From Marinicauda pacifica (GTDB taxonomy: Bacteria; Pseudomonadota; Alphaproteobacteria; Caulobacterales; Maricaulaceae): a DNA stretch of 64,000 bases. Where the stretch lies: positions 558,501-622,500 of the forward strand of contig NZ_SRXV01000001.1 of assembly GCF_004793635.1 (NCBI RefSeq), in the 5' to 3' direction. Positions 1 through 9,315 of the stretch are shown piece after piece (position 1 is the stretch's first letter; every line of letters begins with the position of its first letter). The position numbers and the translations under genes were made by a program. The notes under the pieces were generated by a model that was not told where the DNA came from, ran no database searches, and saw nothing but the letters and a program-made list of their open reading frames with translations.

Positions 1-1
1 C

Positions 2-85
2 GAACAGGCGTGCGTTGCGGTGGACGCAGCCGGTGCCCGGCGCTATCACGCAGGCGAGAACCCGCCCGCGCGCCAGAGGCCTTGA
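2..85 (+). CDS. C-terminal tail of an upstream gene (partial)
   Basis: A frame open from the window edge ends in TGA at 83-85, six bases before the serS start. The visible tail is 27 residues ending PPARQRP and is not recognisable by itself. In related bacteria tatC often lies directly before serS, so this could be the end of tatC, but that is inference from gene order only. Its tight spacing suggests it shares a transcript with serS. Confidence 0.4.
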   Translation, partial: EQACVAVDAAGARRYHAGENPPARQRP

Positions 86-91
86 ATTTCC

Positions 92-1369
92 ATGCACGAC
101 ATCCGTTTCATCCGCGAAAACCCCGATGCTTTCGATGCGGCAATGGCCGCACGCGGGCTTGAGCCCCAGGCCGCTCGCCTGATCGAGCTGGACCGGGAGC
201 GCCGCGAGGCCACCTCCGCCCGTCAGGAGCTGGAAACCGAGCGGAATACCAAATCGAAACTGATCGGTCAGGCCAAGGCCAAGGGCGACGAGGACGAATT
301 CAACCGCCTGCGCACCGAGGTCGACACCCTCAAGGCCCGCATGGAAGAGGCCGACGAGGCTGCCCGTAAGGGTGACGAACTTCTCAACCAGCATCTTGCG
401 GCCCTGCCCAACATGCCGCTGGAAGACGTGCCGGCCGGCAAGGACGAGGAGTCCAACGAGGAGGTGCGCGGCTGGGGCGATCCGCGCGACTTCTCGTTCG
501 AACCCAAGGACCACGTCGCCCTGGGCGAAGGGCTGAACGGGCTCGATTTTGAAAAAGCCGCCGCGATGTCCGGGGCCCGCTTCGCCATCCTGTCCGGGGG
601 ACTGGCCCGGCTGGAACGCGCACTGGCGGCGTTCATGCTGGACATCCACACGCAGGAGCACGGCTATCTTGAGGTGAGCCCGCCCTATCTGGTGCGCGAC
701 GAAGCACTGTTCGGGACTGGGCAGCTGCCAAAATTCTCCGAAGATCTCTTCAAGGCTGACGATCGCTGGCTGATCCCGACCGCCGAAGTGCCGCTGACCA
801 ACATGGTGCGCGACGCGGTGCATGGCGAAGCCGGCTTCCCGATGCGCCTGACCGCGCACACGCCGTGCTTCCGGTCCGAAGCGGGCTCCGCCGGGCGCGA
901 CACGCGCGGCCTGATCCGCATGCACCAGTTCGACAAGGTTGAGATGGTTTCCATCGCAAAGCCCGAAGACAGCGAGGAGGAGCTGGAGCGGATGACGGCG
1001 TGCGCCGAGGAAATCCTGCGCCGGCTTGAGCTGCCTTACCGCGTGATGCTTCTGTGCACCGGCGACATGGGGTTTGCCGCCTGCAGGACCTACGATCTGG
1101 AAATCTGGGTGCCGACCCAGCAGACCTACCGCGAAATTTCCTCCTGCTCCAACTGCGGAGATTTCCAGGCGCGCCGGATGAATGCGCGCTTCAAGCGGGA
1201 GGGCGAGAAGAAGCCGGAATTCCTGCACACGCTGAACGGCTCCGGCGTCGCGGTCGGCCGGGCCATGGTCGGCATTCTGGAAAACCACCAGAACGAGGAC
1301 GGCTCGATTGCCATACCCCAGGCGCTGCGCCCCTATATGGGCGGGCTTGAGGTGCTGAGCGCGTCATGA
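92..1369 (+). CDS. serS: Seryl-tRNA synthetase
   Basis: Cytoplasmic class II aminoacyl-tRNA synthetase that charges tRNA-Ser (and tRNA-Sec where present) with serine. The 425-residue length is normal for SerRS. The N-terminal ~105 residues are a charged heptad-rich region (RELERE-like), the tRNA-binding coiled-coil arm. The catalytic core follows, with motif 2 ([15 protein letters not shown], about residues 260-274) and motif 3 ([16 protein letters not shown], about 383-398), which bind ATP and seryl-adenylate. The ATG at 92 gives the usual [11 protein letters not shown] start. The stop overlaps the surE start by four bases (ATGA), so translation is probably coupled. Identification is secure. 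Confidence 0.97.
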   Translation: MHDIRFIRENPDAFDAAMAARGLEPQAARLIELDRERREATSARQELETERNTKSKLIGQAKAKGDEDEFNRLRTEVDTLKARMEEADEAARKGDELLNQHLAALPNMPLEDVPAGKDEESNEEVRGWGDPRDFSFEPKDHVALGEGLNGLDFEKAAAMSGARFAILSGGLARLERALAAFMLDIHTQEHGYLEVSPPYLVRDEALFGTGQLPKFSEDLFKADDRWLIPTAEVPLTNMVRDAVHGEAGFPMRLTAHTPCFRSEAGSAGRDTRGLIRMHQFDKVEMVSIAKPEDSEEELERMTACAEEILRRLELPYRVMLLCTGDMGFAACRTYDLEIWVPTQQTYREISSCSNCGDFQARRMNARFKREGEKKPEFLHTLNGSGVAVGRAMVGILENHQNEDGSIAIPQALRPYMGGLEVLSAS

Positions 1370-2205
1370 GTTCCTTTCTGGGCGACAATCCGCGCATCCT
1401 GATCACCAATGACGATGGCGTCCGGGCCCCGGGCCTGAAGGTGCTGCACGAAATTGCGTGCTCGATCTCCGACGATGTCTGGGTGGTGGCCCCAGCCGAG
1501 GAGCAGTCGGGCATGAGCCGGGCGCTGACCTTGAACATGCCACTGCGCGTGCGCGAGGTGGAAGAGCGCTGGTTTGCGGTCACCGGTACGCCGTCCGACT
1601 GCGTGCTGATGGGTGTGCAGGACATTGTGACAGGCAAGGAGCCTGACCTGATCCTGTCCGGCGTCAATCGCGGCCAAAATATTGCCGAGGACGTCACGGT
1701 CTCCGGGACGGTGGCCGGCGCGATGCAGGGTCTCACGCTGGGCATTCCCTCGATCGCTTTCTCCCAGGCCTACGGGTTTGCTGGCCGGGCGGCGATCAAG
1801 TGGGAGACCGCGCGCGCCTTCGGTCCCGAAGTGCTCAGGCGCCTTCTGGAGGCGCGCTGGAGCGAGAACGTGATCATGAATGTCAACTTCCCAGACCGCG
1901 ATCCGCAGGATGTCGGCGAACTGGAAGTGACTGTGCAGGGACGGCGCGACCAGCATAACCTGCATGCCGAACAGCGCGAGGATCTGCGCGGTCAGGCCTA
2001 TTACTGGCTTGGTTTTCAAGGAAAACTCTCCGACCCGGCGGTGGGTACCGATCTACGCGCTGTCTATGAGGGGCGTATTTCGGTTACGCCGCTGCACATC
2101 GATCTCACCCACCACGAAACGCGTGACCGTTTGAGCGAGGCGCTGGACAGCGCAATTTCTCCGGTCTCCGGCACTCAAGCCGATGCGAGCCAGCGCGATG
2201 GCTGA
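1366..2205 (+). CDS. surE: 5'/3'-nucleotidase SurE
   Basis: Metal-dependent phosphatase that removes phosphate from nucleoside 5'- and 3'-monophosphates, linked to stationary-phase survival. Residues 11-24 carry the diagnostic [13 protein letters not shown] motif, whose paired aspartates bind the metal. A second signature, [14 protein letters not shown], follows at about 41-54, and [21 protein letters not shown] completes the active site near residue 97. At 279 residues it is slightly longer than the common 250-265, the extra being a hydrophilic C-terminal tail. The start overlaps the serS stop by four bases and the end overlaps pcm by eight. The surE-pcm pairing is widespread. Confidence 0.95.
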   Translation: MSSFLGDNPRILITNDDGVRAPGLKVLHEIACSISDDVWVVAPAEEQSGMSRALTLNMPLRVREVEERWFAVTGTPSDCVLMGVQDIVTGKEPDLILSGVNRGQNIAEDVTVSGTVAGAMQGLTLGIPSIAFSQAYGFAGRAAIKWETARAFGPEVLRRLLEARWSENVIMNVNFPDRDPQDVGELEVTVQGRRDQHNLHAEQREDLRGQAYYWLGFQGKLSDPAVGTDLRAVYEGRISVTPLHIDLTHHETRDRLSEALDSAISPVSGTQADASQRDG

Positions 2206-2842
2206 CGCCCACGATCCAAGATCGATCCAGCTGGTCATGGCGCTGCGCCGGGCCGGCATTACGGACAAGGCGGTGCTCTCGGCAATGGAGCGCACACCGC
2301 GCAATGTCTTTGTGGCTGAAGGGTTTCTGGATCAGGCTTACGAGAACCGGCCCCTTCCCATCGATTGCGGCCAGACGATTTCCCAGCCCTATATCGTGGC
2401 GATGATGACCGAAGCGCTGAAGGTCGATGACCGGTGCAAGGTGCTCGAAATCGGCACGGGGTCGGGCTACCAGGCCGCTATCCTGGCGCGCCTCTCACGC
2501 CGTGTGTACACGATCGAACGCTATCGCACGTTGATGAAGGCTGCGGAGGAGCGGTTCGCCGCCCAGCGTCTGACCAATATCGTGACGCGGATCGGCGACG
2601 GGTCGAAAGGCTGGCCCGAGCAGGCTCCCTTCGATCGCATCATGGTCACTGCGGCTGCGCCGGAGCGTCCCGAAACGCTTCTCGACCAGCTCAAGGATGG
2701 TGGCATTTGCGTCGCCCCCGTCCAGAACGGCCCGGTCCAGACCCTGATGCGCTATCAGCGCGACGGCGACGCGGTCCAAGAGACGACGCTGGGCGACGTG
2801 CGTTTCGTGCCCCTGGTCGCGGGCGCCGCGAAGGCTCTGTAA
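2198..2842 (+). CDS. pcm: Protein-L-isoaspartate O-methyltransferase
   Basis: Repairs aged proteins by methylating isoaspartyl residues with S-adenosylmethionine. The protein has the SAM-binding motif [15 protein letters not shown] and the family motif [13 protein letters not shown] just before it. The encoded length of 214 residues matches the family. Two in-frame ATGs are possible, 2183 and 2198; I chose 2198 because it gives a conventional N-terminus ([11 protein letters not shown]) and a shorter overlap with surE. Neither has a strong ribosome binding site. It is the third gene of the serS-surE-pcm run, probably co-transcribed and translationally coupled to surE. Confidence 0.94.
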   Translation: MADAHDPRSIQLVMALRRAGITDKAVLSAMERTPRNVFVAEGFLDQAYENRPLPIDCGQTISQPYIVAMMTEALKVDDRCKVLEIGTGSGYQAAILARLSRRVYTIERYRTLMKAAEERFAAQRLTNIVTRIGDGSKGWPEQAPFDRIMVTAAAPERPETLLDQLKDGGICVAPVQNGPVQTLMRYQRDGDAVQETTLGDVRFVPLVAGAAKAL

Positions 2843-2954
2843 GCGCGCCTGTTTTCATGGCATGGTCAAGAGATTGGCGACGGCGCGCGGCGCTCCCGTG
2901 CGTCTGATTTTCGCCGCTATGCAAGAGCCCGTAACCACGGGCAGGAGGAAATCC

Positions 2955-3371
2955 ATGTCTGTTCGCATGATCATTTCTACTGCATCGATCGCTACCCTGA
3001 TGGCTGGCGTGTCCGCGTGTGCTTCGACCGCGACGGTCGACGAAGGCGAGATCGCGCAAGCCACAGAGGGCTATGTCCGCACCGGAGAGACACGTACCTG
3101 CCTTAATCCGCGCCTGATCGACACGATCGACCCGGTGACCGACAGCGCGTGGCGTATCGAAATGAACGACGGCACGATGTACCTCAACATCGTGGGTGGC
3201 GGTTGCAACAATGCGTCGAGCGATTTCACCTATCTGCAATATGAGACCCCGACGGGCCAGCTGTGCCGCGGCGAGATCGTCCAGGTGGTCGACAGCAATG
3301 GCGGGATGTTCGCCGGCTCGTGCGGCCTGTCCGAGTTCGAGCGTCTCGAACCGGTGGCCGGGGCAGAGTAA
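2955..3371 (+). CDS. Small lipoprotein of unknown function
   Basis: A 138-residue exported protein I do not recognise. The start at 2955 is set by a strong AGGAGGA at 2943-2949; an upstream in-frame ATG at 2862 lacks one. The N-terminus MSVRMIISTASIATLMAGVSAC is a lipoprotein signal with a VSAC lipobox, so the mature protein should begin with a lipidated cysteine. The mature part contains four further cysteines (contexts RTCLNPR, GGCNN, QLCRG, GSCGL) that could form two disulfides. It lies 112 bases after pcm and 69 before the LysM/LytM gene, suggesting an envelope role. Comparable small lipoproteins are common in marine alphaproteobacteria, but I cannot name a family. Confidence 0.8.
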   Translation: MSVRMIISTASIATLMAGVSACASTATVDEGEIAQATEGYVRTGETRTCLNPRLIDTIDPVTDSAWRIEMNDGTMYLNIVGGGCNNASSDFTYLQYETPTGQLCRGEIVQVVDSNGGMFAGSCGLSEFERLEPVAGAE

Positions 3372-3440
3372 CTAACGCCTGATTAACGCTATCGGCAGAC
3401 AATGATCCCATTCTGCCGTGTTAATCATGGAGCTGCCTGA

Positions 3441-4379
3441 ATGGGCCAGCGCGCCTGCGCCTTGCGAGTTACGACCGCTCTTGCTGCCGCGCTGACCGTG
3501 CTGGCCGGGTGCAGCTCGTCCCCGCGCGGGCCGGCCGATGTGGTCTACCGCATTGGCGATGGACAGGCGTCGGCCGGTGCCTCGCGGCCATGCGGCTCCA
3601 GCTATACCGTGCGGGCCGGCGACACGCTGAGCGCAATTGCGCAGCGCTGCGGCGTGTCCTTCGGCGAACTTGCCTCGGAAAACGGCCTTGCCGCTCCCTA
3701 CACGATCTCGCCGGGCCAGACCCTGCGAGTGCCGGGACCATCGACCTATGTGGTCCAGCGCGGTCAAAATCTCTATCGCATTGCTCTGGCGCACGGCATG
3801 AGCGTGGAGGCGCTCGCGGCGCTTAACGGACTGAACGCCCCCTATACCATCTATCCAGGCCAGGAATTGAGGGTACGCGGCGAGGCCCGTCAGCCGGTTT
3901 CAACTCCGTCTGTGGCAAGGCCAGACCGCGAGGTCCGCCTTGAGGAAGCCCCGCCGCGCCGTCCTGCATCTCCGCCACCGCCTCCTCCGCCGCCCGCCGC
4001 GGACGCTCCTGACTTCTCCTGGCCGTTGCGCGGCGAAGTCTTGTCGCGTTTCGGCCCGCAAGAGGGCGGGGGACGCAAAGATGGCTGGACGATCGCGGCG
4101 CGCGTCGGCGCGCCGGTGCAGGCGGCCGCGGCCGGCGAAGTGGTCTATGCCGGAAACGAGCTTCAGGGTTATGGCAATCTTGTCCTGATCCGCCATGGCG
4201 GCAATTGGGTTACCGCCTACGCGCACAACAGCCGTCTGCTCGTTGCCGTGGGTGACGAGGTCAGGAGCGGGGCCCAGATCGCGGAGGCCGGGGCAACCGG
4301 CAATGCCGAGCGCGTCCAGCTCTATTTCGAAATCCGCCGAGGCGTGACGCCGGTCGACCCTGCCGACTATCTTCGCTGA
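3441..4379 (+). CDS. LysM/LytM lipoprotein, NlpD/DipM-like division factor
   Basis: Predicted outer-membrane-anchored lipoprotein (signal ending LTVLAGC, Cys24) that binds peptidoglycan. Two LysM domains lie at about residues 54-97 and 102-145, then a proline-rich linker (170-190), then a LytM (M23) domain at 192-312. The LytM domain lacks the metal-binding HxxxD and HxH motifs of active M23 peptidases: the matching stretches read KDGWTI and VQLYFE, while YAHN is kept. That is the pattern of NlpD/EnvC-type factors, which activate amidases rather than cut peptidoglycan. In Caulobacter the LysM/LytM division protein DipM lies near the same genes, so this may be its counterpart, although it has two LysM domains rather than the four I recall for DipM. 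Start ATG 3441 follows GGAG. Confidence 0.85.
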   Translation: MGQRACALRVTTALAAALTVLAGCSSSPRGPADVVYRIGDGQASAGASRPCGSSYTVRAGDTLSAIAQRCGVSFGELASENGLAAPYTISPGQTLRVPGPSTYVVQRGQNLYRIALAHGMSVEALAALNGLNAPYTIYPGQELRVRGEARQPVSTPSVARPDREVRLEEAPPRRPASPPPPPPPPAADAPDFSWPLRGEVLSRFGPQEGGGRKDGWTIAARVGAPVQAAAAGEVVYAGNELQGYGNLVLIRHGGNWVTAYAHNSRLLVAVGDEVRSGAQIAEAGATGNAERVQLYFEIRRGVTPVDPADYLR

Positions 4380-4485
4380 GATTGCACGGGCTGATTCGAC
4401 GCGGCCGCTCTTGTTGCAACGCGGCTGCGCGCCGATATAGTCCCGCGACTCGCGTGAACCCTCATTATCGGCAAGGACTGTACTG

Positions 4486-4860
4486 ATGTTTTTTGACGCC
4501 GACTTCGTGACTATCGCCACGGCGGCCCCCGGCGGGGCTGGCGGAATTGGCGGGCTGGTGATCCAGCTTGCGCCCTTCCTCCTGATTTTCGTGGTGTTTT
4601 ACTTCCTGCTCATCCGTCCGCAGCAGCAGCGCATGAAGAAGCACCGTGAGATGGTGGAAAACCTGCGCCGCGGCGACGAAGTCGTTACTGCCGGCGGCAT
4701 GATCGGCAAGGTCACCCGGATCGCCGAAACCGAAGTGACGGTCGAGCTCGCCGAGGGCGTGCGCGTGAAGGTGATCAAGCACACGATTTCCGAAGTGCGT
4801 GCGCGGACCGAACCTTCGAAGCCGGCTGCGGCGAACGAAGACGAGGACGAGCGCGCCTGA
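4486..4860 (+). CDS. yajC: Preprotein translocase subunit YajC
   Basis: Small accessory subunit of the SecDF-YajC complex in the inner membrane. The 124-residue protein has one membrane segment (about residues 25-43, PFLLIFVVFYFLLI) followed directly by the signature RPQQQRMKKH, then a basic cytoplasmic domain with the typical GDEVVTAGGMIGKV sequence. The C-terminus is acidic (EDEDERA). AAGGA lies upstream of ATG 4486. It is 106 bases after the LysM/LytM gene and 34 before secD, and begins the export operon. Confidence 0.96.
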   Translation: MFFDADFVTIATAAPGGAGGIGGLVIQLAPFLLIFVVFYFLLIRPQQQRMKKHREMVENLRRGDEVVTAGGMIGKVTRIAETEVTVELAEGVRVKVIKHTISEVRARTEPSKPAAANEDEDERA

Positions 4861-4894
4861 ACGGCGCTTTGACGACTAATCTCGCAGGAGCGTC

Positions 4895-6553
4895 ATGCTT
4901 TATTTTGCGCCTTGGAAGATCGCCCTCATTGTCGGTGCGATCGTGGTCGGTGTGCTGTTCAGCGTACCGAACTTCGTTCCCGAATCCGTCCGGCTGGAAC
5001 AGACCAGTTCCGAGGGCGAAGCGCCCGAGCCCAAAGGTATCTGGACGATACTGCCGCACCAGACCGTCAATCTTGGTCTCGACTTGCGCGGCGGGTCTCA
5101 CATCGTCTTTGAAGTCGATATGGAAGAGGTGCGCGAAGAGCGCCTGACCAACCTGGCCGAGGATGTGCGCAACACGCTGCGCACCAGCCCGCCTATCTTT
5201 TCGGCGCGTCCGGCGGTCGTCGGCGAAGAAGTCGTCGTGCGTCTGTCCGATGCCGAAGACATGGACGCGGCCATGGCGCGCCTGCGGGATCTCAACGAGC
5301 CGGTCACGACGACCGGTGGCGGGCAGGGCATGGCCCAGACGCTCGACATCTCGCGCGGCGAGGACGGCCAGACGATCCGGCTCTCGGTGACCGATGCCGC
5401 GTTCGAAGCGATTCAGCAACGCACCGTCAGCCAGTCGATCAACGTGATCCGCCGGCGCATCGACTCCACCGGCACGACCGAGCCGACCATTGCCCGCCAG
5501 GGCGATGACCGGGTACTGGTCCAGGTGCCTGGCGAGAGTAATCCTCAACGGATCATCGATCTGGTTGGAACGGCGGCCCGTCTGACCTTTCACATGGTCG
5601 AGAGCGATGTGGACATCGGTCCGGCCGGCGAAGCGCGGACACCGCCGGGCGTGATGGTGCTGCCCTATCCCGGCGCCGCCGAGTTCGGCGCGAGCCCCTA
5701 CATCGCCGTGCAGCGCCGCGCGCTGATCACCGGCGACCAGCTGGTCGATTCAAGCCAGCAATTCCAGGACGGCCAGGTCGTTGTGGCCTTCCGCTTCAAC
5801 ACATCCGGCGCAACCGCGTTCGGCGAGGCAACCTCGCAGAATGTCGGGCGCCGCTTTGCCGTGGTTCTTGACGGTGAGGTGATCTCGGCGCCGCGCATCA
5901 ACAGCCCGATCCTGGGCGGCTCCGGCATCATCGAGGGCGGCTTCACCGTCCAGTCGGCGAGCGATCTCGCCAACATGCTCAATGCGGGCGCGCTTCCCGC
6001 CTCGCTGACCCCGGTCGAGCTGCGCACCGTGGGACCCGGGCTGGGGCAGGACTCCATCGAGGCCGGTCAGACCGCTGTCCTCATCGGCTTTGCCCTGGTC
6101 ATCCTCTTCATGCTGGCCGCCTACGGCTCGTTCGGTGTCGTCTCGACGGTTGCGCTTCTCGTCAACGTCGTGCTGATCCTGGGCGCACTGTCAGGCCTTC
6201 AGGCGACGCTGACCCTGCCGGGTATCGGAGGGATCATCCTGACCATCGGCATGGCCGTGGATGCCAACGTGCTCATCTTCGAACGCATACGCGAGGAATA
6301 CCGCAACGGGCGCACCGTGGTGAACGCCGTCGAGATTGGCTATGACCGCGCGTTTGCCGCGATTTTGGATGCCAACGTGACGACCTTTATCGCCGCTTCG
6401 GTGCTGTACATGATGGGGGCCGGCCCGGTTCGCGGCTTCGCCGTGACGCTGGGTATCGGCATCCTGACATCGGTATTTACCGCCTTCACCTTCTCACGCT
6501 TGCTGATCGCGGTCTGGCTGCGGCGCTCGCGTCCCAAGACGCTGGCGATGTAA
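4895..6553 (+). CDS. secD: Protein translocase subunit SecD
   Basis: Inner-membrane RND-type subunit that uses the proton gradient to help complete protein export through SecYEG. The 552-residue length is typical. TM1 is at residues 8-28, followed by the family motif NLGLDLRGGSHIVFEVDM, the large periplasmic P1 domain (about residues 60-370) and five more membrane segments. The intramembrane motif GMAVDANVLIFERIREE contains the aspartate implicated in proton transfer. AGGAG sits just before ATG 4895. It is 34 bases after yajC and 15 before secF. Confidence 0.97.
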   Translation: MLYFAPWKIALIVGAIVVGVLFSVPNFVPESVRLEQTSSEGEAPEPKGIWTILPHQTVNLGLDLRGGSHIVFEVDMEEVREERLTNLAEDVRNTLRTSPPIFSARPAVVGEEVVVRLSDAEDMDAAMARLRDLNEPVTTTGGGQGMAQTLDISRGEDGQTIRLSVTDAAFEAIQQRTVSQSINVIRRRIDSTGTTEPTIARQGDDRVLVQVPGESNPQRIIDLVGTAARLTFHMVESDVDIGPAGEARTPPGVMVLPYPGAAEFGASPYIAVQRRALITGDQLVDSSQQFQDGQVVVAFRFNTSGATAFGEATSQNVGRRFAVVLDGEVISAPRINSPILGGSGIIEGGFTVQSASDLANMLNAGALPASLTPVELRTVGPGLGQDSIEAGQTAVLIGFALVILFMLAAYGSFGVVSTVALLVNVVLILGALSGLQATLTLPGIGGIILTIGMAVDANVLIFERIREEYRNGRTVVNAVEIGYDRAFAAILDANVTTFIAASVLYMMGAGPVRGFAVTLGIGILTSVFTAFTFSRLLIAVWLRRSRPKTLAM

Positions 6554-6568
6554 GGGGAAAGACAGATC

Positions 6569-7543
6569 ATGAAACTCGCGCTCGTCCGCTTCATCCCCAC
6601 CGAATCCAGCTTCGACTTCATCCGGCTGCGCTGGGCCGCCTTCGCGGTATCCGCCGCGCTCATGCTCGGCTCGCTCGCGGCCTTCTTTGTCGTGGGACTG
6701 AATTTCGGCATCGATTTTCGCGGCGGTACGCTGATCGAGGTGCAGACCCAGGAGCCGGCCGATCTGGGCACTATCCGCTCCACGATGGAGGAAATCGGCA
6801 TCTCGGCGGTCAATGTTCAGAGCTTCGGCTCGGACACCGAAGTACTCATCACCGTCGGCACGATGTCGCCGGAAGCGGTGATGGCCATGCCCGGTGTCGA
6901 AGAAACCGGGATCGACGAGGAACAGGCTCAGCAGGTCGTGCGGAGCCAGATCCAGGCCGCGCTGTCAGACCAGTTTGAGGGTATCGAATATCGCCGCCTC
7001 GAAGTCGTGGGCCCGCAGGTCTCCGGTGAGTTGGTGGTGGCCGGGACCACCGCGGTTATCGCCGCGCTCTTCCTGATGCTGCTCTACATCTGGTTCCGGT
7101 TCGAATGGCAGTATTCGGTCGGCGCCGTTCTGGCGCTGATCCACGACGTTATCGCGACGATCGGCTTCTTTGCGGTCACCCAGCTCGAATTCAACCTCTC
7201 GACCATCGCCGCGATCCTGACCATTGTCGGTTACTCGATGAACGACACCGTCGTCGTCTATGACCGCATCCGGGAAAAATTCCGCAAGTTCAAGACGCTC
7301 CCCACAGAGGAGGTCCTGAACAAGGCGATCAACAAGACGCTGTCGCGCACCGTGTTGACCTCCGGCACGACGCTCGTTGCGCTCATAGCGATGGCTCTGA
7401 TCGGAGGCGCGGCTCTCCAGGGGTTCGCGCTCGCGCTGATCTGGGGCGTCGTGATCGGGACGTATTCGTCGGTTTTCGTGGCGGCTCCACTCCTGACCCT
7501 GACCGGGGTCAAGCGTACCAGCGACGAGGATGAGGAAGCCTAG
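6569..7543 (+). CDS. secF: Protein translocase subunit SecF
   Basis: Partner of SecD in the SecDF-YajC complex. The 324-residue protein has six predicted membrane segments. NFGIDFRGGTLIEV follows TM1, as in all SecF proteins, and IVGYSMNDTVVVYDRIREKF marks the proton-relay region. The C-terminus is acidic (RTSDEDEEA). It starts at ATG 6569 after GGGGAAAG, 15 bases from the secD stop. Only four bases separate its stop from the next gene, so all are likely co-transcribed. Confidence 0.97.
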   Translation: MKLALVRFIPTESSFDFIRLRWAAFAVSAALMLGSLAAFFVVGLNFGIDFRGGTLIEVQTQEPADLGTIRSTMEEIGISAVNVQSFGSDTEVLITVGTMSPEAVMAMPGVEETGIDEEQAQQVVRSQIQAALSDQFEGIEYRRLEVVGPQVSGELVVAGTTAVIAALFLMLLYIWFRFEWQYSVGAVLALIHDVIATIGFFAVTQLEFNLSTIAAILTIVGYSMNDTVVVYDRIREKFRKFKTLPTEEVLNKAINKTLSRTVLTSGTTLVALIAMALIGGAALQGFALALIWGVVIGTYSSVFVAAPLLTLTGVKRTSDEDEEA

Positions 7544-7547
7544 GCCC

Positions 7548-7931
7548 ATGGCACAACGCCAACGTCATGCTGATGCACCGCTGGCCATCGATGCCTTCGG
7601 TGAGGGCGGGTTTCGCATAGCCGGCGACCGGCACGAGGGCTCGATCAAGCTCTTCGCCGGTCAGGCGCTGGCCTGGCCCATGCCCAGTGGCGCAGACGCA
7701 AAGAGTCTCACGGCTGATGACTTTGCCGTATTCGTCGAGGCGCAGACGCGTCCGGACGTTGTCGTTCTCGGGGTCGGGGCGCGCATGCGCCATCCGGCGC
7801 CGGAAGTGCGCAAGCTGTTTCGCGATTCGGGCATAGGGCTGGAGGTGGCGGACACGCCCACCGCCTGCCGCATCTACAACATCATTGCAGGCGAAGCGCG
7901 CCGCGTGGGCGCGGCGCTGATCGCGGTCTAG
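7548..7931 (+). CDS. Mth938/DUF498-domain protein, NDUFAF3-like
   Basis: A 127-residue soluble protein of the Mth938 (DUF498) fold. The family includes the human mitochondrial complex I assembly factor NDUFAF3. Conserved features are VVLGVGARMRHPAPEV in the middle and TPTACRIYNIIAGEARRVGAAL near the end. I chose ATG 7548, four bases after the secF stop, over an earlier in-frame ATG (7530) inside secF. Its place directly behind secD-secF is a recurrent arrangement in alphaproteobacteria as I recall, and suggests a role in membrane protein or respiratory complex assembly. No enzymatic activity can be read from the sequence. Its stop overlaps the end of the convergent serine hydrolase gene by four bases. 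Confidence 0.85.
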   Translation: MAQRQRHADAPLAIDAFGEGGFRIAGDRHEGSIKLFAGQALAWPMPSGADAKSLTADDFAVFVEAQTRPDVVVLGVGARMRHPAPEVRKLFRDSGIGLEVADTPTACRIYNIIAGEARRVGAALIAV

Positions 7932-9238
7932 CCGTCGCCCCTCTCGGGAAGGGCTTCGAACGCCAGCGCGCGGAAGATGCCGCGTGCGCCGGTGGTCTCG
8001 CCGGTCGTGGGCCCCGGTTGCTCCTGCGCCAGGATGAGCCCGACGAGATTGGTGGACGGACTGACGAAGAAGTCGGTGTCGAAATACCCGCCCCACCCGA
8101 AATCACCGGCATGGCCGGGCACGCCCTCCGGCGCATCGGCGACATAGACGCCGAAGCCATATCCATAGCCGAGATTGATCGCCGACATGCCGTCCGGCAT
8201 GCGCTCGCCCTGTACGTGCGGCGTTACCATCGTTGCCACGGTGTCCGCTTCCAGCAGCCGCACATCGCCAAGCGCTCCTCCTCCGGCCAGCATCTGGCCG
8301 AAGCGGATGTAATCGTTGGCGGTCGAAAACAGGCCGGCTCCTCCTGCCTCCACTTCGGCGTTGCGGATAAGGTCCTGTTCGACGGACAGAGCAGTCAGCG
8401 AGCCATCGTCGCCATGAGTGTAGAGCGTGGCCAGGCGCGGTTCGATCTCTTCGTTGAGGAAGAAGCTGGTGTCGTCCATGCCCAGCGGGGTGAAGATGTT
8501 GGCGTCCATGAAAGCCTCCAGACGCTGTCCTGACGCGACTTCCACTACCCGGCCCAGCACGTCGTTGGCGTAGGAATAGAACCATCGCTCGCCCGGCTGG
8601 AAGTAGAGCGGCAGGCCGGCAAGAGCCTCGATACGCTCGGCAAGGCTGCCCTCCATCGCGTAGATGTCCTGATCGATATAGAGCGCGCCGAGATTGGTTT
8701 CGTAGTCGAAGACATAGCCAATGCCGGATGTGTGCGTGAGCAGGTCCTCGATCGTGATGGGGCGGGCAAGGGGCTCGGTGGGGATTTCATAGGTGCCGTC
8801 AACCTGCAGTGAAGTGGCCACTTCGGTCTCAGCGAAGGCGGGGATGTAGTCGGACACCGGATCTTCCAGCGAAATCGCTCCGTCCTCGACGAGCATCATG
8901 ATGGCCACTGCCGTGACCGGTTTGGTCATGGAGGCGATGCGTACGACCGTGTCGGCATCCATCGGCCGGCCGGTTTCGATGTCGGCGTAGCCGGCCTCGC
9001 TGACATGAAGAATTTCGGTATCGTCGGCCAGGATTGCGACGAAGCCCGAACGGTCCCCGCTGGCCGCCAGGGCATCGAGCCGGGCGTCGAAGCCAGCAAG
9101 CGCATCGGGATCGAGACGCGGCGCGGCGGGCGTCTCCGCCTGCTCTCCAGGGCTTTCCTGCAAGCGATCCTGCTGGGTGCAGGCCGTGAGAAGCAGCGGT
9201 GTGGCCACAATGGCGGCCAGCCAGGCGCGTGTCGACAT
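7928..9238 (-). CDS. Beta-lactamase-fold serine hydrolase, lipoprotein
   Basis: A 436-residue exported enzyme of the class C beta-lactamase/esterase EstB/penicillin-binding-protein-like superfamily. The N-terminus MSTRAWLAAIVATPLLLTAC is a lipoprotein signal with the lipid cysteine at 20. The catalytic SxxK is S103-M-T-K106 (RIASMTKPVT). The second motif appears as YSYANDVLG and a C-terminal HAGDFGWGG loop replaces the KTG box, as in many esterase-type members. Substrate is not predictable; esterase or D-amino-acid peptidase is at least as likely as beta-lactamase. It points against the sec operon and, with sodB, separates the NDUFAF3-like and phytoene-synthase-like genes. Confidence 0.88.
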   Translation of the reverse strand: MSTRAWLAAIVATPLLLTACTQQDRLQESPGEQAETPAAPRLDPDALAGFDARLDALAASGDRSGFVAILADDTEILHVSEAGYADIETGRPMDADTVVRIASMTKPVTAVAIMMLVEDGAISLEDPVSDYIPAFAETEVATSLQVDGTYEIPTEPLARPITIEDLLTHTSGIGYVFDYETNLGALYIDQDIYAMEGSLAERIEALAGLPLYFQPGERWFYSYANDVLGRVVEVASGQRLEAFMDANIFTPLGMDDTSFFLNEEIEPRLATLYTHGDDGSLTALSVEQDLIRNAEVEAGGAGLFSTANDYIRFGQMLAGGGALGDVRLLEADTVATMVTPHVQGERMPDGMSAINLGYGYGFGVYVADAPEGVPGHAGDFGWGGYFDTDFFVSPSTNLVGLILAQEQPGPTTGETTGARGIFRALAFEALPERGDG

Positions 9239-9254
9239 GAGATCCCCCTAAATG

Positions 9255-9285
9255 AAAACGGTCGCGGCTAGCTTGCCGCGACCGT
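9255..9285 (-). terminator. Rho-independent terminator of sodB
   Basis: Two perfectly complementary 11-base arms (9258-9268 and 9275-9285, starting ACGGTCGCGGC on the plus strand) surround a six-base loop. On the minus strand the hairpin is followed by TTTTCATTT. It lies about 30 bases past the sodB stop. Confidence 0.85.
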
Positions 9286-9315
9286 CTCCAAGGTCAATCT
9301 CTAATGCGAAACAGG

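Noticed and set aside
3375-3440. TTAA half-sites before the LysM/LytM gene as a CtrA site
   Set aside because: The two TTAA sequences are too far apart for the TTAA-N7-TTAA spacing.
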